A stretch of 64,000 bases of DNA from Crotalaria pallida (Eukaryota; Streptophyta; Magnoliopsida; Fabales; Fabaceae), in NCBI GenBank assembly GCA_037953625.1, contig CM075651.1, positions 65,644,501-65,708,500 of the forward strand. The letters are read 5' to 3'. This document shows, in pieces, positions 47,501-57,966 of this stretch; the first letter of the stretch is position 1, and each line of letters opens with the position of its first letter. A model generated the notes under the pieces. That model saw only the letters and a list, made by a program, of their open reading frames with translations. It ran no database searches and was not told the DNA's origin. The position numbers and the translations under genes were made by a program.

Positions 47501-47716
47501 ACTAAGAATCCAGTGTATCACTCTCGAACAAAACACATTGAAATTAGGCATCACTTTCTACGAGATCATGTCCAAAAAGGTGACTGTGTCATTGAATTTG
47601 TTAGTACTGAAAACCAATTAGCCGATGTGTTTACAAAACCTTTGCCGAGGGAAACTCTTTATAAAATTCGGCGTGAGCTCGGCATTCTGGATGAATCCAG
47701 TGTGTGCTCGACGTAA
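44521..47716 (+). pseudogene. Sirevirus Pol (PR-INT-RT-RH), degenerate
   Basis: Pol lies in the +1 frame relative to Gag. Protease is WYLDSGCSKHMTGD (44560-44600). The integrase zinc region is WHRRTAHIH...CSSCKKC, and its core is DLFGPSQVKSFGG, RTDHGGEFEN and PEQNGVVERKNR. RT runs from WELVPRPDDHTIIGLKWIF through MDVKSAFLNG to VYVDDIIFGATN (46756-46790). RNase H has GYSDSDFVGCKLDRKSTSG and ADVFTKPLP. Breaks: TAA near 44857, 46573 and 47438 (each compatible with CAA), and a one-base frameshift near 46695. Order PR-INT-RT-RH is that of Ty1/Copia. No env-like frame follows. Confidence 0.92.
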
Positions 47717-48638
47717 GCTCGACATCATGGATAAGTTCAGCATGTGCTCGGCATGAGCTTGGTTTTTCAGTATATCATAAACTTGATCACCTTCATAATC
47801 TCGATTGTTTCATTCAATTGTGTATTTGTTTAATTTCCTGAAATTTCACATCCTCCAACTCCTCTTCCTCTCCTTTAAATTATCTTCTCTTTTCGAGACG
47901 CATGCTTTCATTTTCCTTAAAAGGGGGAGAAAGGTGTTGGTTTATGTTTTTATTTGAACTTACATATTTTAATATTCGTCATTCTCTTCTTTTTCATTTA
48001 TCTTCTCTGTTGAGAAGCATGTTTTCACTGTTAAAGGGGGAGAATGATGAAAATTTTCTTCCACGATCATTTTTTTTCTGGGGGAGAAAAGTTTTTTTTA
48101 ATGAATCAAGCCTTGTTACCATCAAATGGTATCAAGCAACTTATTTATCTTTTGGCAATTGTGCTTAATCTTTGGCTCCTTTTTGATCATGCCAAAAGGG
48201 GGAGAGGTGGTGTGTTGTTGTTTTTGGTGTGTTGTTGTTTTTGATTGTTGCAGATATTCAATGGAGAGAGATATGTGCGAGCGAGCATAAATTGGGAGAA
48301 AGGTGTACGAGCATAAACTCAGGGGGAGTACTTAACGAGCGGCTATAAACACAGGGGGAGTACTTAACGAGCGGCTCCACAAATTCTCAAATTTTTATTC
48401 ATCAAATGATTTCAACAAGTGGTAGCATTATTGAGCAACAAGTACTACAAGTGGATCATTTCGACACATAGTACACATTCTGATCTGAGCATTTTCATAG
48501 CAACAACAAGTGGTACATTTTCGAGCAAATTCCGATTAGTGCTGAGTCCAATCAGTTTATGAGCATACAGTCGAGGGAAGAACACAAAAAGCAACAAACT
48601 TTCAAGAGAATATTTGTCATCATCAAAAAGGGGGAGAT
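47717..48638 (+). mobile_element. Sirevirus 3' non-coding region with repeated polypurine tracts
   Basis: About 920 non-coding bases hold GGGGGAGA or GGGGGAG blocks at about 47923, 48033, 48079, 48195, 48321, 48354 and finally at 48629, next to the LTR. Multiple polypurine tracts are a known Sirevirus trait. The part at 48305-48378 repeats GGGGGAGTACTTAACGAGCG. CAACAAGTGGTA-type words near 48413 and 48503, and ATGGTATCAAGC near 48127, resemble the primer binding region. Confidence 0.85.
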
Positions 48639-50395
48639 TGTAGAATCAAAGAGTTTTTGATGATGTCAAATATATAAGCTCGGCAGAATCAATGATGTTG
48701 ATAATGTCAAGTAAATTAGAGCTTGACGTGGGGTCAATGTCAAAAGCGTCAGACTTAGTTCTGCGCATGCATTCCGCCAAAGGCAGAAGCTCGGATATCT
48801 GCTTTTGAAGTTTCAGCTCGGATTGAGCTTGGCTCTTGATCACGGCGAAAGTTCATCCAAGTTTGAAAGCTCAGCTCTTCACTTCAAGACAGTACGCTCG
48901 GATATTGATCAGCTCGGAACACGCTCAGAAGGCTTTGAATATTGAACTAAGCCACAGCATAAGAAAGATCAAATTAGCTCGGATTGAACACGCACCCTGA
49001 GCAAAGAGCAAAGCTTGGATCTGTTAGTTTCAAGTCTGGTTGCCGAGGAAAGCTCAAGGCTCGGCAACACAAATCTCAGACCAAGCTCAAACAAAGCTCA
49101 AGGCTCGGCAACACCAATCTCAGACCAGGCTCGAACGAAGCTCAAGCTCGACTGTCTCTGTTCACTCTTCAACAACACATCTTCTTCAACCTTCAGACTC
49201 TGCTCAGTTGTGCCGTACCTTTTATTACCGTTGAGTCTGGGTAGAAGTTCTAGGATTTTAACTCCAACATAGTAACAAGTTTGAAATTCAAAATGAGTTA
49301 AAATCAAAGGTTGGTGAAGGGTCACTATCACTGCTCTGCTGTCAAAATATAGCCGTTGAAATCCCCATTGCTTTTCCGTACAGCTCTCTCTTTTTCTGGA
49401 AAATCAGAAGAGCTTATAAAAGGGGTCTTCAACGGTAACAGAAAAAAATGGAAAAGAGCTTTTGAACAATTTTCTGGAAACCACATTTTCATTCTCTTTC
49501 AAAAACAGAGCAGAATCAAACTCACAGAAAAGAAAAAGATCATTTGAATTTTCAAGAACTTAGAGAGTTTAATCTTTCAAATCCAAACTCTAAGTTCAAC
49601 ATATTTACTTTTCTGTGATACCCTTCACAAAAATCGACTCACTTTTGAACTTCATACTGTCATACTCATTCGAAGAGTGTTTCGAATTAGAGCCAGTCTC
49701 ATTCATAAATCTTGTTCATTGTATTTGCTAGAGTGGAAAGTTGTTCTCTGATCGAGAAAGCTTTTCAGTGGTGAAAAGGTTCCAAAGAGGTTCTTTGGTC
49801 ATCGATTTGTCGTGGGTAGGTTGTCACGAGTTTGGTAAACTCGATTGACTGGATAGGTCTAGAGGGGTGGCTCTTGTAAATCCTTTTGTAACCCAGAAAA
49901 TCGATTTTCAGTGAAAGCTCTCTAAAAGGTTTTTAGAGGGGACTGGACTAGCTCTCAGGGTGAGAGTGAACCAGGATAATTCTGTGGTGTTAAGTTTTAT
50001 TTCTTTACTTCTTTCTATTGATCGGTTTGCTTGACTGGTTATCCACTGGCTTAAGCATCAAGCTTTTAATGTACTCTATGATTGCTCGGTTTTTAAGTGT
50101 AGCTCGGAAAAACTAGCTGTGAAGCAATTGTGTTAATCGATTAACCAATTTATTCTTCTGGTTAATAAATTAACTTTGTTTGCTCGGCAGCTCGGTTAAT
50201 CTATTAACCCTTCTGTTTATCTGTTTGGTTAATCAATTAACCGTGACTGCTCGGATAGTCTTTAAACTCTATTCAAAACCGAGAACAACAACTTAAGCTT
50301 TTTCAAGAAATCGAAAAATTACCATATCTCTTTCAATCTCCTATTCACCCCCCCCCCCTCTACTCGATTGTTAAGCCTCTTGTTGGTTTCCAACA
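48639..50395 (+). mobile_element. 3' LTR of Sirevirus
   Basis: This 1757-base partner of 40753-42509 has intact TG...CA ends and TSD AATTA (50396-50400). Right of it, GTF3C1 exon 8 resumes. Confidence 0.95.
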
Positions 50396-50400
50396 AATTA

Positions 50401-50468
50401 TTCTCATCCTCTTCATCTTTGAATTGATTAAGGCAATGACGCTGCTCACTAGAATACACCCTAAGTAC
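50401..50468 (-). pseudogene. GTF3C1: GTF3C1 exon 8, 5' piece
   Basis: The exon starts at 50468 after TTGCAG and encodes VLRVYSSEQRHCLNQFKDEEDEN. Plant homologues have EQVLRVYYDKR..LNQF at this place. Phase 0 joins with exon 7 (DLNLMFEQ). The Sirevirus interrupts it after the DENN codons. Confidence 0.85.
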
Positions 50469-50482
50469 CTGCAAGTAGTATT

Positions 50483-50830
50483 TGTTAAGTGTTGTTAAAA
50501 AGTCCCACCTTAATTGATAATATGAGCAAAGAACCATTTACAATCACTTGGTCAACTCGGCCCCTATGGGCTAGCTTTTGTAGTGGAGTTAGGCCTAATT
50601 ATTCTAATATGGTATCAAAGCCTATCATGATATTGGGCCATCTGAAAATGTCTAGTCTTGCAAACTTCAAGTTCTAAATGTTTGGTCCAAGGCATGAGGG
50701 GTATGTTAAGTGTTGTCAAAAGTCCCACATTGGTTGAGCTGAGAATATGACAACCCTCCCACTATGAGTTACCTTTAGGGTACAATACTGGTATATACTC
50801 TTGTATATACTTGTCTCTTGATATTGACAT
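50483..50830 (+). mobile_element. TRIM-like miniature retrotransposon in intron 7
   Basis: Two direct repeats start TGTTAAGTGTTGT and carry AAGTCCCAC (50483 and 50704). Between them are a primer-binding-like TGGTATCAAAGCC (50611-50623) and a purine-rich AGGCATGAGGGGTA just before the second repeat. This is the order of a terminal-repeat retrotransposon in miniature. The second repeat diverges after about 50 bases, so the right end is approximate. No coding capacity. Confidence 0.6.
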
Positions 50831-50914
50831 GTTTTGGGGTGGTAGGGTACAATACTAATATTGAATTTTTCAAAAGGTAAAACGACAAAAGCCAATAGCT
50901 CAAAACAAACTAAC

Positions 50915-51064
50915 CTGCTCGAACATAAGATTCAGATCCTTAGAAATCTTCTCAGTGTCCGTATATGAAATATTTTCATGAAGACCAAGCTTCTTTACCC
51001 GCTTTAAAAGCTCATAGCGTTATTCAGCTGTCATATGCGAGGATGGAAAACGGAAGTGGAAAAC
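50915..51064 (-). pseudogene. GTF3C1: GTF3C1 exon 7
   Basis: The exon is bounded by TTAG acceptor and GTTAGT donor. It encodes VFHFRFPSSHMTAE, a TAA stop (51020-51022, where Gln is expected), then RYELLKRVKKLGLHENISY and KISKDLNLMFEQ. The pattern MTADQR...LLK...KIAKDLNL is typical of plant GTF3C1. The stop is one of two clear nonsense mutations in the gene. Confidence 0.87.
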
Positions 51065-51187
51065 CTAAGAATGTAAACAAATAAATAAATGTCTTTAGAG
51101 TTTGGGACGGTAATAATGTGGCATCAAAGTATAATATAAAAAATGAGAAGCTTTGAAATCGCCAACTGGAGACAGACTGAGATTACC

Positions 51188-52289
51188 GGTGATGGCTCAC
51201 CTGCATGTTAAAAGGAACCATGCACTGATGCATGTGAACCTTATAGTCGTTCACTGTTTATTATGTGGCATGAACGGTTGTGATTTATGAGTACCACCTC
51301 CTGTTCCAGCGTGAAAAATCTTTGCACATATACCCTTAATAAAACGATGTTGTTTCGTATGTGGCTTGGAAAAAAAGTCAGAGCTCCAAAACGTCGTCGT
51401 TTTGTTAACTCGTGTCCAAGCTCTTCTCTTCGTGCAACCTCTGTTTTTTTTTTGGTTAATGGATTTCTTTTTGCTTTTCTTACCACTCTTTGGTCATCTT
51501 CTAAATCTTGTCATCCTCTAAAGAAAACAACCATTAGCTTCTAAATTTGGTCATCTTCTTTTATTTTTATTGCTTTTAACATGTACTATCCTCCTATCTC
51601 TTACTATTCTCTTTCTGTTTCGTTTATTATTTCGTACATTTATGGTCCAAATAAAGAAAGAATTTGAGAAAAGTGAATCTTGAAGGAGGATTGAATAAAT
51701 CTTGTTCTAACCCACCACTTTAGAGCTGTATATCAAGGTAAAAGAAAGAATTAAAAAAACTTTTGCTTTCCAAACTAATCCTTCAACATCATATACAGCT
51801 TTTCAGATCAATCAATGGTCATATAATTAGTATTGATTAAATGGAAAGTTGCTGAAGAAGACGATGAATGGTACTAGCTCTGGTTTCTGCAAAGAACCTA
51901 TGGACTTCAAGTGAAATGGTGACAGCCTTTCGAGCTTGTTTTGAGATGTCCCGGCCCTTTTGAGATGATTCTTGCACTAAGGAGCGGGGTCAAGATTCAG
52001 GCAGGAGCTTCACATGGGAGAACGGGTCAAGCTCTAAAACATCAATTTCCAGTTGCTAAGCTCTTCATTTACTCAATATTGTGGAAATTTCGATTTAGAT
52101 CTAATTGTTTGAGACCAAGCTTTTGTTTTAATGGCAAGGGCAATTTCGTCTATGAATAGTCTAGTTATATCAGCAAAACTGAACATTGCAAGGGCTTTCC
52201 ACCAAAATTAGGAAAACTGGTTGTTAACTGTAACAGTCAACCCATGCATCAGTGCATGGTTCCTTTTAATATGCACGCGAGCCATAGCC
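51188..52289. mobile_element. Mutator-like non-autonomous element (1102 bp)
   Basis: The ends are inverted: GGTGATGGCTCACCTGCATG on the left and GGCTATGGCTCGCGTGCATA when the right end is read inward. The match continues over about 60 bases (TTAAAAGGAACCATGCACTG). It is flanked by the 9-bp duplicate GAGATTACC (51179-51187 and 52290-52298). Nine-base duplications with long inverted ends are the Mutator signature. The interior has no transposase and no other recognised gene. Confidence 0.88.
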
Positions 52290-52297
52290 GAGATTAC

Positions 52298-52579
52298 CTC
52301 ACTGACCACAGATCCAGGAAATGGATATAAAGCAGCTTTTTGATCAGCAGCAGCATAACAGTACTCCAATGTTTTCCAATATTCATTAACTGCATCTCTA
52401 TTACACAGAATAAAGTCATGCCTGATTCTTGGTCGAAGATTATGGGATATAAGATTTAAGGATGATGCATCGTTTGAAATGGGTTCCTCTATGTAAGGCC
52501 TAAGATCCATTGTGTGAGAATGAGCAGTTGGATTTGTAACTCCATCTCTAGATTGCAAATCAGTTACCACCCGGATCAA
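52298..52579 (-). pseudogene. GTF3C1: GTF3C1 exon 6
   Basis: The exon follows a GTAG acceptor and ends GTCAGTGAG before GTAATC. It encodes LIRVVTDLQSRDG, MDLRPYIEEP, LRPRIRHDFILCNRDAVNEY, WKTLEYCYAAADQKAALYPF and PGSVVSE. These are among the best conserved blocks of plant GTF3C1. The frame is intact. The Mutator-like element is inserted exactly at its 5' splice site, whose bases are part of the duplicated target. Confidence 0.92.
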
Positions 52580-53644
52580 CTACATAAATAAATCCATGTC
52601 AAGCATGCATCATTAAAATTTTAATACTTTCCATTTTGTTGGACTTTTTGTCCTCTAATTTGCAGTTGTTTTTTTCTTTCTCTTTCATAAACTTATTTTT
52701 ACAATGGTAGAATAAAAAAAGAGCAATCATATCCAGCTACAATATATTTGTGAAGTAACAAACAAGATGATCAGAATTAAGTCACAACTTTAGTTCTATC
52801 TGAAGTCACCTGAACTCAAACAAAAAGCCAATAAAAATGCGATATACGAAATCCTTAATGGAGATTAAAAAATAGCTCAAATAACTATGTATACGAACAG
52901 TTTAAATAAATATAGGTTTTAGGGAGCCATGAGCAGGAATAGGGAATAAGTTTCAGGTATACTGGTTAGTGACAAACTTACAACACCTTAGTAGTTTGGC
53001 AAGTAAAATGGGCAATTTTTTCCTGTTATCTTCAGTATTTTGTTTTAATTTCTAATAAAAGTATGCAGCCAATCAAGTGAATAATACATTAAATAAATTC
53101 ACTTTGTTTATGAATAAGTAATTTAAGTTTGATCCTGATCATGCCCAGTGATTGAGATCGTGTTCTTACAATACCTACATCTCCATTCCTGTCAGCCCAA
53201 CATATAATTCTAACACATATTTACTGCCAAATCGTTGTCTCCATAATTAATCCTCATGAAAAAAACCAACCTCAATGAAATATTCCTCTAAAAAAGAATA
53301 ATATCATTTGTGATTTGAAGACGAGAATCCATAATTCTGTGTGAACCAACTTTGTTTCGTTGATGAAGACTCTCCAAAAAAGATCAAGTAGCTTTCTGCA
53401 ACAATGATGACTGCGGCATGTCAAGGGATTGATATATTTCTTTAGTTAATTTTTTTTTTTATTTGTTAAAGGTTACTCTAGCATGTTAAGTGGTTGACAC
53501 TTCACCACTAAGCACAGTGACATCACTAGCAGACCATAATAAGATGGATCCAGCTCCAAAAACTAGATTGATTGCACACGATATATTTTAAATCATCCCA
53601 GCAAAAAAAGATATTAAATTTAACTCCATTGTAGAAAGTATTAC
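52580..53644 (-). other. GTF3C1 intron 5
   Basis: About 1.06 kb of AT-rich sequence lies between exons 5 and 6 with proper GT and AG ends. Nothing else was recognised in it. Confidence 0.6.
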
Positions 53645-54484
53645 CTTTAACCGCCTTAAAATGTCAATAACTAATGACAGTCTTCCAGTTGCACGAGTAT
53701 CCATTAAACACATGTTCTTCTCAATAGAAAGATCAGAGAGAAGTAAACCGATCTTGGACTTTTCAATCAATTCTTCATATTTCTTTGTGGACCCAACAAC
53801 TCGCAAGAATAGTTCAAATGGAAGTGCTTTAATAGCTGCTTCAAGAGAAAATAGTTTGCTGCTACTGCGAGGATTATTAGTTAGCTCAGAGACACATTTT
53901 TCAGATGATAAAGCATCACAACGGCTCTCTGAAATATGCAAATAATCCCAAAGAAAATTGTGTAGCAACTTTGCACGAAAATTTTTTGGTAATACAAATC
54001 CATTAGCATAGACTTCTGCTTTACTAGCATGCCCACCTAGAGCTATAAGGTTTTGAGCTTTCTGAATATCCTTCATTACAGGTATCATCTCACCATTTGG
54101 ATCAAAAGCCAACTCTTGCAAGTTTGTTGGTGTTTCTGCATAGCTAGACCCTATATTTCTCGGAGATTCACAAGAGAGTTCTGCACCAGTCCCTGTATCT
54201 TCCAATTTTGAACGGCCAACAGGTTCTCCATTGGAAGTACAAGCCTCAAATTCATATATTATTTTTGAATAACTGTCAGGCACATGTCACTCTAAATTTT
54301 TATTTTCATAAAGCTTGTGAATATGTGCAACTTCTGCTTCAGGGTTGAAATTTCTTGACGTCCAAACTCGAATTTCCTTGGATTTCAAGCATTTATCTTC
54401 CTGCACTCTCAATCCAAATATAGAGCACAAACTTATTAGTCGAAGATGGTTCTTTCTTTGGTCGATTCGAAGCCTCTTGCAGAT
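53645..54484 (-). pseudogene. GTF3C1: GTF3C1 exon 5, one nonsense codon
   Basis: The largest remaining exon. It starts ICKRLRIDQRKNHLRLISLC, part of a winged-helix-like unit, and continues SKEIRVWTSRNFNPEAE to a TGA (54288-54290). It then reads openly through HKAENVY-like variable sequence to ATGRLSLVIDILRRLK at a GTAATA donor. The ending matches the family motif GRLSMVLDLLRRLK. Apart from the one stop the frame is open for 280 codons. Confidence 0.9.
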
Positions 54485-54714
54485 CTGTTCACGAGAAACA
54501 CCAAAATAAAGTTAATGCGGAATTGAAGCACCATGCACATTTGGGGATGCATCGGTTAGAACCAGCCTTAAAAAAAGTCCATTTGAAGAGAGCAATGATG
54601 AAAAAGAATGAAGCTCATTGCACTTTATCAGCTAAAAAGTTTACAAGTGCATACAGGAGACAAGCACTAGAACAACAGTATCAATGAAGACAAAGTATGC
54701 TTACCTCCTTTAAA

Positions 54715-54883
54715 GTTATGCTAGCCGATCCTGCAGCATCAATCATATCAAAAATTTGATGCTCAATGGGAAGCTCCACAAATTGATCAATGACTTGACA
54801 TTTTTTTTTTTAGATTTCAAGTTGTTTACATCATTTGCAGATGCAGCAGTTATTGGGTCAAGAAGCCGTAGGCAAGCCTCAGT
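54715..54883 (-). pseudogene. GTF3C1: GTF3C1 exon 4, frameshift in an A-run
   Basis: The exon begins TEACLRLLDPITAASANDVN, then hits 11 A residues (54801-54811 on the plus strand as T). After the run, the family-like sequence VIDQFVELPIEHQIFDMIDA and SASITLKE is in another frame. A run of 9 or 12 would keep the frame. A read error in the homopolymer is possible, but the other lesions in the gene make a real mutation plausible. Confidence 0.85.
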
Positions 54884-55486
54884 CTGTAAACAAATAAAAA
54901 ACTTACAGCTATGTTATCATCACAACCAGGTTATACCACATACGGCAAAACGAAAAAATATTTTGGTTAATGATACAAAGTATGACAGGAGTCCATTAAT
55001 ATAGAGACTACAAATTGATTTTGTAAACATGAGATATACTAAAGAGCAGAACCAAGGGAGGCGAAAAAGTTTGGCAACTCAGACATTCAATATGAATCTC
55101 ATCCCATGAGGTGTAGAGAATTTGTCATCACTGCAATTCTACTTGGAAGGATTATGTTATAAGATAGAACGAACCACTGAATAACCACATTTTATGTTTT
55201 TGGTAAATTTCAAGGTGGATCTAGTTCATTCTCGGAACAACAAAAGGAGACCATTACTTAGAAACTTAGAGATCACAAACCAAAACAAGCTGCTTTCGAG
55301 CTTAATGTGACTGTGTGCCATTTGAATCTGCTTCCCACAAGGAAAAGAAGATTTCTAATGCTTGCCAAGAGATACATTAATGGGACAATTTCATAACACA
55401 GACTAAAATAATCACTCATGGAACATAATTTGAAGCATAAATGCAGTGGAGATAGTTATTATAAACTGGTATAAACTAAATATGAC

Positions 55487-55549
55487 CTTGTCGTTCACCT
55501 CTGCTTTAAACTTCTCAACAAGACGATCTACTTTCAACTTACTAGACAT
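55487..55549 (-). pseudogene. GTF3C1: GTF3C1 exon 3
   Basis: A 63-base exon encodes MSSKLKVDRLVEKFKAEVND followed by K. It is bounded by CCAG and GTCATA, in phase with exons 2 and 4. The EEFDAEVNNKVE-like pattern of the family supports it. Confidence 0.75.
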
Positions 55550-55644
55550 CTGGCCACACAATGAAAGAACAATAAGGCAAAATCCAGAGCTACACAACAG
55601 AAGATATAATTAATAATTTCGAAGTTTAAATATGGAGAAAATAC

Positions 55645-55716
55645 TTGTTTCCAAGCCTTTCGTCTTAGACGTGATCCGCAATAACCAAGCTCCTTCTTAA
55701 TTTCAGACACAAGAAC
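55645..55716 (-). pseudogene. GTF3C1: GTF3C1 exon 2
   Basis: A 72-base exon encodes VLVSEIKKELGYCGSRLRR and KAWKQ. It lies between a CAAG acceptor and a GTATTT donor. It matches the family block KVLVVSDIK..LGY and joins the end of exon 1 (AKANGK) in phase. Confidence 0.85.
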
Positions 55717-55859
55717 CTTGAAAAAGAAAGATCATAAAAAACCATATGAGCATAAATGATTAGTCTAGTTAGTTGGAAACTTTGTAAGCATTGAATTTAA
55801 AGAAATTTTATCAAGACAGTCTTTTAACAGTTTCTCCAACATTTCATTTCATGTGGGGC

Positions 55860-56520
55860 TACTAAATGAGATGGATAGAAATATCAGTCTCACACGAAAT
55901 CCACGTTGCAAAGGTTAGTCATGCAAAGAAATGATAGCAATACTATGTCTTAAATTTTGGTCCACTACAACTGCAATTGAGTTTGCGACATTATAGTTTT
56001 AGCGGTCTCCACAACCGCATCACGATCGCATTTGCAGCCACGTTGACCTCCATTATAGTCAGCAATTGCGATAAACACAATATAACCATAATTGCGACCG
56101 CAATTTAAAACCATGACAATACACTCTTTTCAATAGTCTCCAACATATTCTATTCATGTGGGACCCACTAAAGGACATCGTTCAACTATCTAACCAGTAT
56201 GCCCTACACGGAATTCATGTTGCTAAGGTTGGTCACGAAAAGAATCACAGTTTTAAATTTGGGGTCCGCCACGGCTGCAATTAAGATTGCGACATTATAG
56301 CATCACAATCACAATTGCAGCCACATAGACCTCATTTATTGTCAGCAATTGAGGTAAATACAATATAATTGTAGCCTCAATTACCTCAATTTAAAACCAT
56401 GGCAATACACTCTTTTCAATAATCTCTAACATATTCTGTCCATGCAGGACACACTAAACAACATTGATCCACTATCTAATTAGTAGGCCCCACACAAAGT
56501 CCACCAAGTGCCTTGGAAAG
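55860..56520. repeat. Diverged duplicated repeat in intron 1
   Basis: Two copies of about 310 bases lie side by side (about 55870-56170 and 56180-56490). Each holds AATTGCGACATTATAG, CAATTGCAGCCACRT and ACCATGRCAATACACTCTTT followed by TCAATARTCTC. Each contains internal inverted GCGGTCGC/GCGACCGC-like words, suggesting a foldback MITE inserted twice or duplicated. Ends and target duplicates were not resolved. Confidence 0.55.
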
Positions 56521-56690
56521 GTCATGTTTAGGCTAAATTACGTATTTTAGGACGAGCAATATGATACCAAAGGGACCAATTTGAAATTGAAAAATAAGAA
56601 ATACGTATTTTAGCCAATAGTTTATCATCATTAAGGTTGATTCTTGATTAGTTTATCATCACTAAGGTTGACTCTTGAATGTAAATTAAC

Positions 56691-57333
56691 CTTTCCATTG
56701 GCTTTTGCAAGTAAGTCACAATTAGGTATAATTTGAGGTTTATTATTCATCAAGAAGACATCATCAACAATTCCATCTGCATTCTCCTTTTCGTCATCGA
56801 CGTCGTCGTCATCATGATCATCATCTGGGTTTGTGACGTCAAAACCAAACCACCGATGATGCGATGCAAGTTCTTTCGCATAACGACGCAAGTACGCCAA
56901 ATGCGTAACCACAGATTGAGTACTATTCCCGCATTCCAATGCCTCTCCTCTCTCCTTCTTCTTCTTCTTCTTATGAATAGCAGCGTGCTTGAGAATCAAG
57001 CCTCGGCACTCAAGAGTCCTCAGCACGTAATGAAACTTATTGGAATCAATACGCAACCGTTTCGCGAGGCGAGCTTGAGTTACGCCGTTGGCTCTGGCAT
57101 TAGAGAGGAGGTGAAGGACACGCGTCTGTGCGTGCGTGAGAGATTGGGAATCGTCGTAGATGCCGACGAAGGTGTTGGTGAGGGACTTTTGAGCGAAGAT
57201 TTTGAAATTGAGTTTGTTGTCTGATGCGTTGAAAGGAGGAGAGGAGGTGGGTTCGAAGCGGAGGAGGGTTGTGAGGATGGTTTGTTTGATGAAGGGAGAG
57301 AGTGGAAGAGAGGGTGAAGAAGAGTGTTGGAGG
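56691..57333 (-). pseudogene. GTF3C1: GTF3C1 exon 1 (main part)
   Basis: It encodes the N-terminal winged-helix region: LQHSSSPSLPLSPFIKQTIL, NTFVGIYDDSQSLTHAQTRV, LAKRLRIDSNKFHYVLRTLE and CRGLILKHAAI. A lysine-rich loop, SVVTHLAYLRRYAKEL and an acidic stretch (DDDHDDDDVDDEKE) follow. It ends CDLLAKANGK before GTTAAT. The frame is intact. On its 5' side the 615-base foldback element interrupts the codons for LFTN. The B-block-binding domain begins in this exon in the intact family. Confidence 0.9.
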
Positions 57334-57342
57334 TTTGTGAAT

Positions 57343-57957
57343 GGAAATTGCTTTTTGGCCTCATGACTCACTTTTTGACCTCCATTCCAAATTTCCATAG
57401 AACAAAATATCTTTAAACATGTTAACATTTTCAGTTCTATGAAACTAGAAAAGTTTTTCTGGTTTTACTGAACCGGAAGCAATTTAAACATTATTCCGGT
57501 TTTGCTGAACCGAAAATTGGATTCCGACTTTGTAGTACCAGAAATCTCTGGTACTACAGAATCGAAAAATTGCATAATGTAATAGTGTTTACAAAAGTTT
57601 CCACGTTCTGTAGTTCGGTAGTTCAGAACTAATTAAATAGGCAGAGAATAAAACTTTCCACGTCTTCTGTAGCTCTGTTTCGAACTTTTCTTCACCTTCT
57701 TTACTCAAATTAAATGTAGAGCATGGTTGTACAAAAACATTGTCGTACAAAAACATTTCCGGATCTACTACAAAGTCGGAATCATATTTTCTGTTCATCA
57801 AAATCGTAATAGTGTTTAAATTGATTTCGGTTCAGCAAAATCGGAAAGACTTTTCCTCATAGAACTGGAAATGTTAACACTGTTAAGGGTATTTTGGTCC
57901 ATGAAAATTTGAAATGGGGGCCAAAAAGTCAGTCACGGGGGCCAAAAAGCAATTTCC
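57343..57957. mobile_element. 615-bp foldback element in GTF3C1 exon 1
   Basis: The ends are GGAAATTGCTTTTTGGCC and its complement, and the inverted match reaches at least 130 bases per side and, with gaps, most of the element. It is flanked by the 9-bp duplicate TTTGTGAAT (57334-57342 and 57958-57966), so it is Mutator-type. No coding sequence. A transcript through it would form a long hairpin. Confidence 0.92.
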
Positions 57958-57966
57958 TTTGTGAAT

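Noticed and set aside
47902..48244. Possible env-like frame downstream of Sirevirus RNase H
   Set aside because: Two overlapping short frames full of Phe and Leu from T-rich sequence between polypurine tracts. No signal peptide plus transmembrane plan, and too short.
54801..54811. Homopolymer frameshift in exon 4 as firm proof of pseudogenisation
   Set aside because: An 11-base A-run is a common sequencing error site. Taken as supporting only, since stops in exons 5 and 7 and exon insertions are independent evidence.
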